33,167 nucleotides of DNA from Smithella sp. (GTDB lineage: Bacteria > Desulfobacterota > Syntrophia > Syntrophales > Smithellaceae): the NCBI GenBank assembly GCA_012797505.1, contig JAAZOZ010000033.1, forward strand, positions 1-33,167. Direction: 5' to 3'. Positions within the stretch are counted from its first letter, which is position 1; each line of letters begins with the position of its first letter. Both the position numbers and the translations under genes were made by a program. The notes below the pieces were generated by a model. The model did no database searches, was not told where the DNA came from, and was given only the letters and a program-made list of their open reading frames with translations. Shown in pieces: positions 9,453 to 18,848 of the stretch.

Positions 9453-9555
9453 GGCATTTTTCTACGCAAAATGGATGCTGATGTAAAGATTTTTTGTTGA
9501 CATCCCGCGTCATCTTGTAGAAAGAATCAACATCGATGTTCAGGGAGGCGTGCCA

Positions 9556-10002
9556 ATGAAAAAAATCGTCATCGCCAGCGATCACGGAGCGGTTGATCTG
9601 AAAGAGAGGATTGTTGCCTTTTTGCAAAAGAAAAATTATGAGGTCACCGATCTGGGAACGCACGGCTGCGAATCCGTCGATTATCCGGACATAGCCGCGG
9701 CCGCCTGCCGTGAATTCCTCAAAGGCGGCTACGAATTCGGCATCCTGCTTTGCGGCACGGGTATCGGCGTTTCGATCGCCGCCAACAAAATCGCCGGCAT
9801 CCGCTGCGCTCTCGTGTGCGATTTGTTCAGCGCCGAGATGGCCAGGGCACACAATAACGCCAACTTCATCGCCTTCGGCGGAAGAATACGCTACGCCGCA
9901 ACGGTCGAGGAAATGATCGGGAAATTTCTGGACACAACGTTCGAAGGCGGCCGTCATGAACGAAGAATCGCCAAGCTGACCGCCCTGGAAAACAGCCGCT
10001 GA
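9556..10002 (+). CDS. rpiB: Ribose 5-phosphate isomerase B
   Basis: 'KKIVIASDHGAVDLKERIVAFLQ..VTDLGTHGCESVDYPDIA..GILLCGTGIGVSIAANKIAGIRCALV..AHNNANFIAFG'; GGAGG 8 nt upstream of the ATG at 9556. Confidence 0.95.
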   Translation: MKKIVIASDHGAVDLKERIVAFLQKKNYEVTDLGTHGCESVDYPDIAAAACREFLKGGYEFGILLCGTGIGVSIAANKIAGIRCALVCDLFSAEMARAHNNANFIAFGGRIRYAATVEEMIGKFLDTTFEGGRHERRIAKLTALENSR

Positions 10003-10041
10003 TCCGGGGCGCCGCGCGCTCCGGCGCGGGCGTTTTCCCGT

Positions 10042-10857
10042 TTATTTTGCGGTGATCCTGAACGTCCTCTCCAGCGGAGCTTCACTTTCCGGCCCGAACC
10101 ACTTGTCAAAGATTCGCTGGGCTTCGCCGCTGCGCTCCATCTCCAGAAGCGTCTGATTTACATAACGCAAAAAGGAGGTATGGCCTTTGCGCACCCCCAG
10201 ACCATAGGGCTCTCTGGAAATGCTGACTTTCGGAATTTCAAATACGCCTTTTTCGGCCTTCGTCAGAATGCCGGCCAGGATGGCCTCATCCGTCGAAACG
10301 GCGAAGATTTCCCTGTTCTGCAGCGCCAGAAAGGCCGGAACATAACCGGTGAAAAGCACGATCGACGCCGAGGGAAGGGACTTGCGGAGATTCGTAACCG
10401 ACGTGGTCTGATCCACGGTCCCGATCTTCTTGTTCTTCAGATCGCTCAGCCGCTGCACGGTTCCCTTGTGTACCAGAAACTTCTGGGCCGTGACAAAATA
10501 TGTATGGCTGAAGTCGATGAGCTTTTCTCTTTCCTTCGTTTTGGTCATGGTGGCCGCAACGATATCAACCCTGCCCTCCGTCAGGGCGTCAATCCGTTCA
10601 TTTTCCTCTCCGCTGAAAGGCGTAATCTCCAGACGGACGCCAAGCCTGCGGGCAATCGCCCGGACAAAATCCACGTCATACCCGCTGATTTCCCCCGTCT
10701 TGATGTCGGCCAGCGCGAAGCTCGGGGTCAGATCCTTGACGCCGGCCCGTAAAACGCCGCTTTTCCTGATGTTTTGCAGAGAGTCTTCCGCCTGGGCCAC
10801 GCAGCAGATCCCCGCCGCAAGCAATAGTATCGTGAACAGACATACGATCTTTTTCAT
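10042..10857 (-). CDS. Periplasmic solute-binding protein, polar amino acid (SBP_bac_3) family
   Basis: 271 aa; signal peptide 'MKKIVCLFTILLLAAGICCVAQA', 'VLRAGVKDLTPSFALADIKTGEISGYDVDFVRAIARRLG..DIVAATMTKTKEREKLIDFSHTYFVTAQKFLV'. Confidence 0.93.
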   Translation of the reverse strand: MKKIVCLFTILLLAAGICCVAQAEDSLQNIRKSGVLRAGVKDLTPSFALADIKTGEISGYDVDFVRAIARRLGVRLEITPFSGEENERIDALTEGRVDIVAATMTKTKEREKLIDFSHTYFVTAQKFLVHKGTVQRLSDLKNKKIGTVDQTTSVTNLRKSLPSASIVLFTGYVPAFLALQNREIFAVSTDEAILAGILTKAEKGVFEIPKVSISREPYGLGVRKGHTSFLRYVNQTLLEMERSGEAQRIFDKWFGPESEAPLERTFRITAK

Positions 10858-10885
10858 AGTTATCCTCCATCCTCCTTAAAAATAT

Positions 10886-11785
10886 TCATTCTTTCGTCAT
10901 GCGGGCGAACCTGCGCAGGTGATCCGTGTAATTCTCCCTGTGCAGGGTGACCACCCGGGCCAGATACGCCATATTTTTTTCAATGCTTTTGATGTAGAGA
11001 TCTTCATCAATGCCCCAGCGCTTTCGGAAATGAAATCGGGAAAACCGAAGCGTGTTGTCCAATTCCTCCGCGAATCGCTTCAGCGTCATCTGATAAAATC
11101 CCTGCGTCTTATCCAAAAGATCCAGCGGGCCGGCAAAGGTCGTGATGCCGGCCTCCGCAAATTCATCGAAGAGATCCGGCAGCTTTTCCAGATAATAACG
11201 ATCGGCCATCTGACCCAGAAGATCCGCCGTCCCCAGAATTTTCCCCAGCAGTTCAACCGTCGCGCCGCCAAACCGGATGGACTTCACCTGAGTGTTGAGC
11301 CCCGTGCACAGCAAAATGTCCCGAAATGAATCCAGATCGTTTTGGAACGCCGGATCATTGCGGTAATAGTCTTGAACAAAGGCGATGCTGCGGCTGATAT
11401 GAACCTGCGTGTATTTCGCCCCGGTCCCCTCCCGGTCGGAGGTTTGCTGAATATATCCGGTATCGTGCATCAGACCGCTGATGAATCCCATGTTCAGGTC
11501 TTTTTCGGAAAGCGATTGTCCGGCTTCCACGGCCCCGTGCATCAGGCGGGCGACGGCAAGCGTGACCGAAAGGGTATGGCTGAGATCGTGGTACCTCACG
11601 TTGCAGGAGCGATAGGACGGATAGTTTCCGCGAAAAAGGGCGATCACGTCCGAATAGGCCCGGTCAAAAGGCGCAACGTCAAACCGCGGAAACATCAGAC
11701 CGGCGATCGTATGGATTTCGTCCCGAACGGCTTTGGGGTCCCGGGTGTCCACAAGATTGGCCAGCTGCACGCGACAATCGTCCAT
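10886..11785 (-). CDS. HD-domain protein, PDEase-like metal phosphohydrolase
   Basis: 299 aa; 'CNVRYHDLSHTLSVTLAVARLMHGA...GFISGLMHDTGY' HD metal-site pattern. Confidence 0.75.
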   Translation of the reverse strand: MDDCRVQLANLVDTRDPKAVRDEIHTIAGLMFPRFDVAPFDRAYSDVIALFRGNYPSYRSCNVRYHDLSHTLSVTLAVARLMHGAVEAGQSLSEKDLNMGFISGLMHDTGYIQQTSDREGTGAKYTQVHISRSIAFVQDYYRNDPAFQNDLDSFRDILLCTGLNTQVKSIRFGGATVELLGKILGTADLLGQMADRYYLEKLPDLFDEFAEAGITTFAGPLDLLDKTQGFYQMTLKRFAEELDNTLRFSRFHFRKRWGIDEDLYIKSIEKNMAYLARVVTLHRENYTDHLRRFARMTKE

Positions 11786-12111
11786 CAGCGCTCCCCGTCA
11801 GCGGCGCCTCGCGCAGAGAAGTTTATGGTTCTCCGGTCTTGGCCCGTGATGCCCTGGGCCACGGCCGGCCGTTTTCCCGGCATCGCGCCGCTGATTCCAT
11901 GATGATGGCTGGCAATGTGACACATTTCTCCAAATTCATCAACGGATAAAGATGCTGAAGAGCAAAAATCAGGCCCGGCACCCGTGCAGGCGCGCTCCGG
12001 CGCTTTCCCCGCACCGAATTGCGTTTTGTTAAGATTTTGCTCTTGCCTCGGCCTGAAAAAAGCTTTAGATATGCGATCATCATCCGTGAACGGATTTCAC
12101 GCGAGGCGGCC

Positions 12112-13383
12112 ATGAAAAAGAAAATCCCGGACAAAAATCTCCTCTCCAAGCCGGAAAAGAAAATGGCGGATCTGGAAAAAGCCGACGAAGAGCTCCGGAA
12201 CCTGGAGGAAACATACCGGCTGAGCTTTGAACAGGTGTCGGATGTCATTTTCATACTCGACACGAACCTCCGGATACTGAGCATGTCCCCCTCTGTGGAA
12301 ACAAACCTGGGCTATCATCCGGTCGAATTTGTCGGCAAACCGTTTGCCAGGATCAAAAATGTGATGGATCCCGGTTGCTTCGCACAAGCCAGTACCAAGC
12401 TGGCCTCCATCCTGGAGGGAAAAACCGTTGACCCATCGGACTATATCATCTTCGCCAAAGACGGAACCCTGCGACACATCGAAACCAACGCGACCCCCGT
12501 TGTGAAAAACGGGAGGCTCTTCTGCATCGTCTGCGTCGCGCGCGACATCACCAGGCGCAAGCGAATGGAAGAAAGCCTCCTTTCCGAGCGGAACTTCAGC
12601 CAAACCATCGTGGAAAGCATGCCGGGCCTGTTTTTCGTGCTGGATGAGCAGGGGAAATTTCTTCATTGGAATGACCATCTGAAAATCATGACCGAATATT
12701 CGGACACAGAGATCCGGGAGAGGCTGTTCACGGACATTCGCCCTGAAAGTCAGAAGGGCGCCGTCATGGAGCACATCCGGGAGATTTTTCGTCTTGGGGA
12801 GTTCTCCTGGGAGGCGGAAATGATTTTCAAAGACGGGACCCGCAAAATTTTCCGGCTCCATGTAAAGCGCATGTACTACGAAGGCCAGGCATGCATCGTA
12901 GGCACCGGCATGGACATCACCGATCAGAAGCGGGCCGAAAACGATCTGAAGCGGTTTGCCGAAAACCTGCAGGACGCCAACATCGCCCTGCGCGTTTTAA
13001 TGCAGCAGCGCGACGAAGACCAGAAGGACATTGAAGAGAAATTGCAGGCCAATGTGAATGATTTGGTTATTCCTTATTTGAAAAAGCTGAAGCAGGCCGA
13101 TCTGGAGGAACGCCATAAAAACCACCTCCAGATGCTGGAGCACAATCTGCGGGAGATCCTTTCCCCGTTCATGAAAAACCTTCATGCCGCGCACGCGAAC
13201 CTGACCTCCAGGGAGATCCAGATCATGGACCTGATCAAACAGGGGAAAAACAACAAAGAAATTGCCGCCATGCTGAACGCTTCGTTAAAAACGGTGGAAA
13301 CCCATCGGAACCATATCCGGAAAAAGCTCAACCTGGTCAATGCCGGGGTCAATCTCCGGTCCTGCCTTCTTTCCGTGTCGTAA
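12112..13383 (+). CDS. PAS-PAS-LuxR type transcriptional regulator (no receiver domain seen)
   Basis: Two PAS/PAC units ('SFEQVSDVIFILDTNLRILSMSPSVETNLGYHPVEFVGKPF', 'IVESMPGLFFVLDEQGKFLHWNDHLKIMTEYSDTEI'), a coiled-coil-like segment, then a LuxR helix-turn-helix 'LTSREIQIMDLIKQGKNNKEIAAMLNASLKTVETHRNHIRKKLNL'. Confidence 0.9.
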   Translation: MKKKIPDKNLLSKPEKKMADLEKADEELRNLEETYRLSFEQVSDVIFILDTNLRILSMSPSVETNLGYHPVEFVGKPFARIKNVMDPGCFAQASTKLASILEGKTVDPSDYIIFAKDGTLRHIETNATPVVKNGRLFCIVCVARDITRRKRMEESLLSERNFSQTIVESMPGLFFVLDEQGKFLHWNDHLKIMTEYSDTEIRERLFTDIRPESQKGAVMEHIREIFRLGEFSWEAEMIFKDGTRKIFRLHVKRMYYEGQACIVGTGMDITDQKRAENDLKRFAENLQDANIALRVLMQQRDEDQKDIEEKLQANVNDLVIPYLKKLKQADLEERHKNHLQMLEHNLREILSPFMKNLHAAHANLTSREIQIMDLIKQGKNNKEIAAMLNASLKTVETHRNHIRKKLNLVNAGVNLRSCLLSVS

Positions 13384-13478
13384 CCGCCGGGGCGGGAGCG
13401 AAGACAACCTCGCGGCGCGGCCGTCCGGATAACCGCGCCGCTGCCGCTTTGCCGTTTTGCAAAATCAGGCCTGCCTGA

Positions 13479-14567
13479 CTACAGGATAATTTTCAGTTGA
13501 TTGGCGAGGTCTCCGGCAACATACTCTCTTCTTTGGGCCAGTTTCCGGAGAAGAACCATGGACAGGTTGTCTTCCTCTTCGGCCTCGTCAAAGGGATTGT
13601 ATGGGCCGCCTGCGTAATGAAGGACGATCTCCACGGCGCCGCTTTCTTCGGAATAGCCGACCGTGACATCCAGGGTGACCGGATCCTCCTGACGGGCAAG
13701 CAGCTGGTTGATGATCAGCTCTTCCAGGATCAGCTGGATATGGAAGATCTGCTTTTCCGGAAGAAACTGTTTCCTGCAGAAGGTTTCAACTCCCGCGTTC
13801 AGGGCGTACAGATCAAACGTCCGGGAGCGGATTTCATACGAATAGGTTCTGATCTTGTGGACAAAATTCCTCGTCTTCTCCCGCACCGGCTGGTCGTATA
13901 TCTGCCGCGGCGTTCCTTCCTCGTAGATGACTCCCTCGTCCATATACAACACCCGCGTGGAAACGTCCCGGGCAAATCTCATTTCATGCGTAACGATCAT
14001 CATGGTCATGCCGTCGGCCGCCAGCTTGCGGATGACGGCCAGCACCTCGCTCACCATGGTCGGGTCCAGCGCGGACGTCGGCTCGTCAAACAGGACGATT
14101 TCCGGCTTCATGGCCAGGGCCCTGGCAATGGCTACCCGCTGCTTCTGTCCGCCCGACAGTTCATCGGGGTAGGCATATGCTTTTTCCGCCAGCCCCACCC
14201 GGGCGAGCAGCTTCATGCCTTCCGCAAAGGCCTCCCGCCGTCCCCTCTTCAAAAGATCGACCGGCCCGAGCATAATATTTTCGATCACCATCAGATGCGA
14301 AAAAAGATTGAAGGACTGAAACACCATGCCCATTTTCCGCCGGACCTGAAAGACATTGGTTTTCCGGTCGAGAAGATTTTCCCCGTCGATGACGATTTCA
14401 CCCCCGGACGGCATCTCCAGAAGATTGAGGCAGCGCAGAAACGTGCTTTTTCCGCAGCCGGACGGGCCGATGACGGAAATCACCTCGCCTTTGTCGATTT
14501 CCACATTCACATCTTTGAGAACAACCAGCCGGCCGAAGGCTTTGGACAAATGTCTGACGCTGATCAT
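13479..14567 (-). CDS. Polar amino-acid ABC transporter ATPase with C-terminal RsbW/HATPase-like extension
   Basis: 362 aa; aa 1-~235 GlnQ-like (Walker A 'GPSGCGKST', '[15 protein letters not shown]', '[13 protein letters not shown]'); C-terminal ~115 aa '[89 protein letters not shown]' resembles a degenerate anti-sigma-factor HATPase. Confidence 0.9.
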   Translation of the reverse strand: MISVRHLSKAFGRLVVLKDVNVEIDKGEVISVIGPSGCGKSTFLRCLNLLEMPSGGEIVIDGENLLDRKTNVFQVRRKMGMVFQSFNLFSHLMVIENIMLGPVDLLKRGRREAFAEGMKLLARVGLAEKAYAYPDELSGGQKQRVAIARALAMKPEIVLFDEPTSALDPTMVSEVLAVIRKLAADGMTMMIVTHEMRFARDVSTRVLYMDEGVIYEEGTPRQIYDQPVREKTRNFVHKIRTYSYEIRSRTFDLYALNAGVETFCRKQFLPEKQIFHIQLILEELIINQLLARQEDPVTLDVTVGYSEESGAVEIVLHYAGGPYNPFDEAEEEDNLSMVLLRKLAQRREYVAGDLANQLKIIL

Positions 14568-16840
14568 GGGAGCTCGCCCCCTTTCACCGCTCTTTTGCGC
14601 CGTTTCGGATCGACCCGTATTTCCACCAGGGAAAGAAGGCCGGCCATCAGATAAGCCATGACGAAATAGATCAGGGCCGTGGCGATGAGCGGAAAGAAGG
14701 CCTCATACGTGCGGCTGCGAATAATATCGCTCATCTTGGTCAGATCCTGAATGGCGATGTAGCCCACCACCGACGTCATCTTCAGCATGGAGACAAACTC
14801 TCCCTTGAACACCGGCAGGGCATGGCGCGCCGCCTGTGGAAAGGTGATTTTCTGAAACACCTGAACCCGGTTAAAGCCCAGCGCGTAGGCGGCCTCCTGC
14901 TGCCCCCTGTCCACGGCGTCCATGCCGGTGCGCATCATTTCCGAAACATAGGCGGCAAAATTGATCGAAAATCCAATCACCGCCACGACAATCGCGTCGA
15001 GGTTCGTGCTGCCGAAAACAATGTAGTATAAAATCATCAGCAGCACGATAATGGGCGTTCCCTGAACCGCACGGATAAAAATCCGGGCCGGAAGGTTCGC
15101 CCACCGCGTCTGAGCCCGCCGCATCATGCAGATCCCGAAGCCCAGCAATGTGCCGAAAAACGCGGACAGGAGCGTAATGATGATGGTCACCCGAAGCCCC
15201 TGCAAAACCATTTCATACCGTTTTTCGACGAGGAAAGTTCTCTGGAAACTTTCGACAAACCGGGCCCACGGGCCGCCCTTCGCCGCGCTTTTGGAAGCTT
15301 TCCCCTCGGCCTTGACCATGACGGCAATGCCGCCTTTGTACGTGGGAGCGCTGAAAAGAACCGACCTGGACCGTTCTTCGGTAATCGTGATGCCGCACGC
15401 GGCCATATCGCTTTTTCCGGAGATCAGGGATGGAAGAATTGCGGCGACTTCCATATCGGAAATCTCGACGGTCCAGCCGAATTTCGCGGCAATGGTCATC
15501 GCGATCTCAATGTCATACCCCACGATCTGCCCGTCCCTGATATACGCAAAAGGCGGCAGGCCGCTGTTGGTGGCCAGGCGGATGACGCCGTTTGAGCCAT
15601 CGGTCTTGAGGTCCGGAAGGACCTTGGCCGCCTCGTTTTTGCCGAACCATTTGGCGTCGATTTTTCGAAGCGCGCCGCCCGCCCGCATCTCTTCGAGCGC
15701 TTCATTGAACTGCCGGCGCAGATCCGGCCTGCGCCTCGAAAACGCGAAAGCGTATCCGTCCGAGGTCAGCCGGTCCGGCAGGATCGTCAGATCTTCGGTG
15801 CGATTCATGATGTCCCGCGCGATGGGTTCATCCACGAGAAAGGCCGCAATCTTCCCGGACCGGAGCGCTTCGGCCTGGTCCGCGAACGTCTGGAAATATT
15901 CCGGAACGGCTCCGGGGTTCGCTTTTTTCAGCACACGGTCGTAGGTGGAACCGGTAATAATTCCGACTTTGCGTCCGGCCAGTTGTGAAAACCGCGTGAT
16001 GTCCGCTGTCTGGAAAGGAAGCCGGTCTGCGCGCGCCAGAAAGGAAATTTCCGAATCGATATAAGGATCGGAAAAAAGCATCATTCGGCGACGTTCCGGC
16101 GTTGCATTCAGGCTGGAAACCAACAGATCGATTTTGCCCGTGGCGGCGGCGCTGACCACCGCCGGAAAGTCAATGGTGTGATAAACCGGTTTTGCGTTCA
16201 GAAACAGCGCGAGCCGCTCGGCAAACTCTATATCGAACCCCGCCAGACGGCCGTTTTCGTAAAAATTCATCGGCTCGTTGCGGCCGTCTGTCCCAATGAC
16301 CAGGGTTATGGCCGGACGCGCCGGTTTCGGCAGGTCCGGCATTTTCGGATTTTGCCCCATAATCCACCGGCGGTACATATCCGCATAGGTTCCGTCGGAC
16401 CGGTATTGCCGGATGAAATCGTTGACCCTTCCGATCAACGCTTCCTTTCCGAGCGCGGTGCCGACAACAATGCGCTCATCGCCGATTTTTTCGGGAAGCA
16501 GCGCCAGTTCGGGGTTATGGGCGGCGACGTATTGAAGCGAATGCCGGTCGAAGGCAAACGCGTCTATTTTCCCGCACTGAACCGCCAGATACCCGTCGTG
16601 CAGGGACATATGGTATTCGATGCGGCTTTTCGGAAACCGGGCTTCGACGATCGACATGGCCGTCGTACCCTGCGCCACGCCGATCGTATATTCGGGCGTA
16701 TTCATCTGCGCGGCAGGAAGCGGCAGCGTACGCACCTTCGGCTCATTGGAGCACCCGGCCAGCCAACCCGTCCCCAAAAAAACGACCAGCGCAAAAAAGG
16801 CGCCTCTCTCCCAAAATGTTTTTTTACGACAGACCCCCAC
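14564..16840 (-). CDS. Lipoprotein-type solute-binding/permease fusion (GlnP-like) with partial and full SBP_bac_3 modules
   Basis: 758 aa; lipobox 'GTGWLAGC'; SBP C-lobe half (aa ~47-163), full SBP (aa ~177-402), SBP N-lobe half (aa ~418-512), then HisM/GlnP permease ('[80 protein letters not shown]'). Stop overlaps the start of the ATPase gene. Confidence 0.9.
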   Translation of the reverse strand: MGVCRKKTFWERGAFFALVVFLGTGWLAGCSNEPKVRTLPLPAAQMNTPEYTIGVAQGTTAMSIVEARFPKSRIEYHMSLHDGYLAVQCGKIDAFAFDRHSLQYVAAHNPELALLPEKIGDERIVVGTALGKEALIGRVNDFIRQYRSDGTYADMYRRWIMGQNPKMPDLPKPARPAITLVIGTDGRNEPMNFYENGRLAGFDIEFAERLALFLNAKPVYHTIDFPAVVSAAATGKIDLLVSSLNATPERRRMMLFSDPYIDSEISFLARADRLPFQTADITRFSQLAGRKVGIITGSTYDRVLKKANPGAVPEYFQTFADQAEALRSGKIAAFLVDEPIARDIMNRTEDLTILPDRLTSDGYAFAFSRRRPDLRRQFNEALEEMRAGGALRKIDAKWFGKNEAAKVLPDLKTDGSNGVIRLATNSGLPPFAYIRDGQIVGYDIEIAMTIAAKFGWTVEISDMEVAAILPSLISGKSDMAACGITITEERSRSVLFSAPTYKGGIAVMVKAEGKASKSAAKGGPWARFVESFQRTFLVEKRYEMVLQGLRVTIIITLLSAFFGTLLGFGICMMRRAQTRWANLPARIFIRAVQGTPIIVLLMILYYIVFGSTNLDAIVVAVIGFSINFAAYVSEMMRTGMDAVDRGQQEAAYALGFNRVQVFQKITFPQAARHALPVFKGEFVSMLKMTSVVGYIAIQDLTKMSDIIRSRTYEAFFPLIATALIYFVMAYLMAGLLSLVEIRVDPKRRKRAVKGGELP

Positions 16841-16952
16841 GCTTCACAGCCTCGCCAGGGATAATTTTCGTTGCGATGCGCTCGACAATATGACAAAATG
16901 CCTGTGTCTTTGCAATGGAATAAATGCGGATCAAGATGCGGGGGGAAGGAAA

Positions 16953-17918
16953 ATGCGGGTTTATTTCTGGGGCACAAGAGGATCTTTGCCCGCCTCGATC
17001 ACCTCGGGGGCGATCGAGGCAAAAATTGTAAAAGCCATCCGTGCCTCCCGCGCCCGTGCGCTGGAGACGGACGAGGCCGTTGAAGCCTTCGTCCACAACG
17101 AACTCCCCTTTCCGGTCCGGGCAAGCTACGGCGGGAATACGGCATGTGTCGAGATGCGCGGCGCGGACGAATATGTCCTTTGCGACGCGGGGACGGGGCT
17201 CCGGGATTTCGGCGGCGCCTACATGAAGGCAAAGGCGAGCGGAGGGCAAAACCTGCCGAGGGTCTTTCACCTGCTGATGTCGCATCCGCACTGGGACCAT
17301 CTTCAGGGCTTTCCCTTTTTTACGCCCGCCTATCTGCCGGGCCACCGTATCCACATTTACGGCGGCCACGCGGATCTCGAATCCATTTTTGTCCGCCAGC
17401 AAAGCGAGCCCTGCTTTCCCGTTCCGCTTCGCGCCATGAGGGCCGACATCCGTTTCCACACCCTCGAGCCCGGAGTCGAATACAACATTGCCGGAATGAA
17501 GGTTGCCTGCATCCGGCAGAACCATCCGGGAGACTCCTACGGGTACCGCTTTCAGAAAGACGGCCGGATCGTCGTCTATTCCACCGACTCGGAGCACAAG
17601 GCAGGCGGCGGGGAAGAACACGACCGGTTTCTGGCTTTTTTTTCGAACGCCGATCTGTTGATTTTCGACGCGCAATACAGTTTCCTCGACGCGGTGGACG
17701 CCAAAGAAAACTGGGGTCATTCCAGCAATCTTCTGGGCGTCGAAATGGCGGCGGCCGCCGGCGTCGGGCGTCTGTGCCTTTTCCACAACGAACATACCTT
17801 GGACGACGACGCGCTGGACCGGTTTCTGGAAGACACCCGCGCCTATCTCAAAATCCTGGACGGTTCGTCCCGTCTGAAGATTGATCTGGCCTACGACGGC
17901 CTGGACATCAAACTTTAG
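16953..17918 (+). CDS. MBL-fold metallo-hydrolase
   Basis: 'MRVYFWGTRGSLPASIT...ASYGGNTACVEMRGADEYVLCDAGTGLRDFG...HLLMSHPHWDHLQGFPFF...HSSNLLGVEMAAAAGVGRLCLFHNEH'; start chosen at ATG 16953 inside a longer open frame. Confidence 0.88.
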   Translation: MRVYFWGTRGSLPASITSGAIEAKIVKAIRASRARALETDEAVEAFVHNELPFPVRASYGGNTACVEMRGADEYVLCDAGTGLRDFGGAYMKAKASGGQNLPRVFHLLMSHPHWDHLQGFPFFTPAYLPGHRIHIYGGHADLESIFVRQQSEPCFPVPLRAMRADIRFHTLEPGVEYNIAGMKVACIRQNHPGDSYGYRFQKDGRIVVYSTDSEHKAGGGEEHDRFLAFFSNADLLIFDAQYSFLDAVDAKENWGHSSNLLGVEMAAAAGVGRLCLFHNEHTLDDDALDRFLEDTRAYLKILDGSSRLKIDLAYDGLDIKL

Positions 17919-17987
17919 CCGGACGGGCGCGCATTCCCCGCGCAAACGCCCGTCCCGAACACCGGCTGGAGCCCTTTGAGGGAAAGC

Positions 17988-18848
17988 ATGGCGGACCAAC
18001 TCGATCCCAAAAAAATCCGTGAGGTTTTCCGCAATGTCCGCAATCACCGGGAGATGGAGCGGATTATCCGCCGTTGTTCCACCAACCCGGAGGATATCCG
18101 GCAGGCGGCCCTGTCCGGGGTGGATCTGACTTCGTGCCGGACTGTCCTGGAACTGGGCTGCGCGTTCGGCTCCTTCACCGTTGCTCTCAAGGGGCGTCTT
18201 CACCCGCGGGCGCACATTACCGGACTGGACATCATTCCCGAATACGAGCCCTTTTTTCTGGAGGCCTGCGAGCAAGCCGGCTACCCGGGGCGCTTTTCCA
18301 GCGACGGCGTGCATCAGATTGCCGGCTTCCCGACGGCCGGCGTTGATCTGATTCTCTGCAGCTTTGCCCTTTACTTTTTTGTGGATATCCTTCCGGACAT
18401 CGCCCGCATTCTGACGCCGGACGGCCGCCTGATCGCGATTACACACGCCTCCGGAAACATGCGGGAGCTGATCGGGGCTATCCGGAACATTTTGAAGACG
18501 CACGGAGTCCTCGAACCGGACGACGTCCTGCCCATTGAGCAAATCCTGAAGGTATTTACGGCGGAAAACGGCGCAGCGCTTCTGGCCCCGCATTTCGTCG
18601 GCATCCGGAAAATCGATTTTCCCAACACGCTGGTTTTTCCCCCGCAAGACATGGGAGCGTTTGTTGATTATTACCGTTTCAAGCGCCCGCTGTTTCTGGC
18701 GGGGACGCCGCCTGCCGCCGACATCATCATCCCCGAATTGACCAAACTGCTTGCCGGCATGGCGGCCCGTTCCCAGACCATCTCCATGTGCAAGGACGAT
18801 GCGATTTTCATTTGTTCACAACCTCATCCCCGGAAGGAATCGTCATGA
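17988..18848 (+). CDS. Class I SAM-dependent methyltransferase
   Basis: 'CRTVLELGCAFGSFTVALKGRLHPRAHITGLDIIPEY..' motif I and 'ILTPDGRLIAITHASGNM'; stop overlaps the ATG of the next gene (ATGA). Confidence 0.8.
   Translation: MADQLDPKKIREVFRNVRNHREMERIIRRCSTNPEDIRQAALSGVDLTSCRTVLELGCAFGSFTVALKGRLHPRAHITGLDIIPEYEPFFLEACEQAGYPGRFSSDGVHQIAGFPTAGVDLILCSFALYFFVDILPDIARILTPDGRLIAITHASGNMRELIGAIRNILKTHGVLEPDDVLPIEQILKVFTAENGAALLAPHFVGIRKIDFPNTLVFPPQDMGAFVDYYRFKRPLFLAGTPPAADIIIPELTKLLAGMAARSQTISMCKDDAIFICSQPHPRKESS

Noticed and set aside
9497-9525. TTGACA upstream of rpiB as a sigma-70 promoter
   Set aside because: The -35 is perfect, but the best -10 (TAGAAA) is at 15-nt spacing and 17-nt spacing gives no match; insufficient support.
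13497-14654. 385-aa plus-strand ORF opposite the ABC ATPase
   Set aside because: Shadow ORF of the ATPase gene, which has intact Walker and signature motifs.
16824-18647. 607-aa minus-strand ORF overlapping the MBL hydrolase and methyltransferase genes
   Set aside because: It is antisense to two genes with clear family motifs. The translation shows no recognisable domain and is typical of shadow ORFs in GC-rich DNA.
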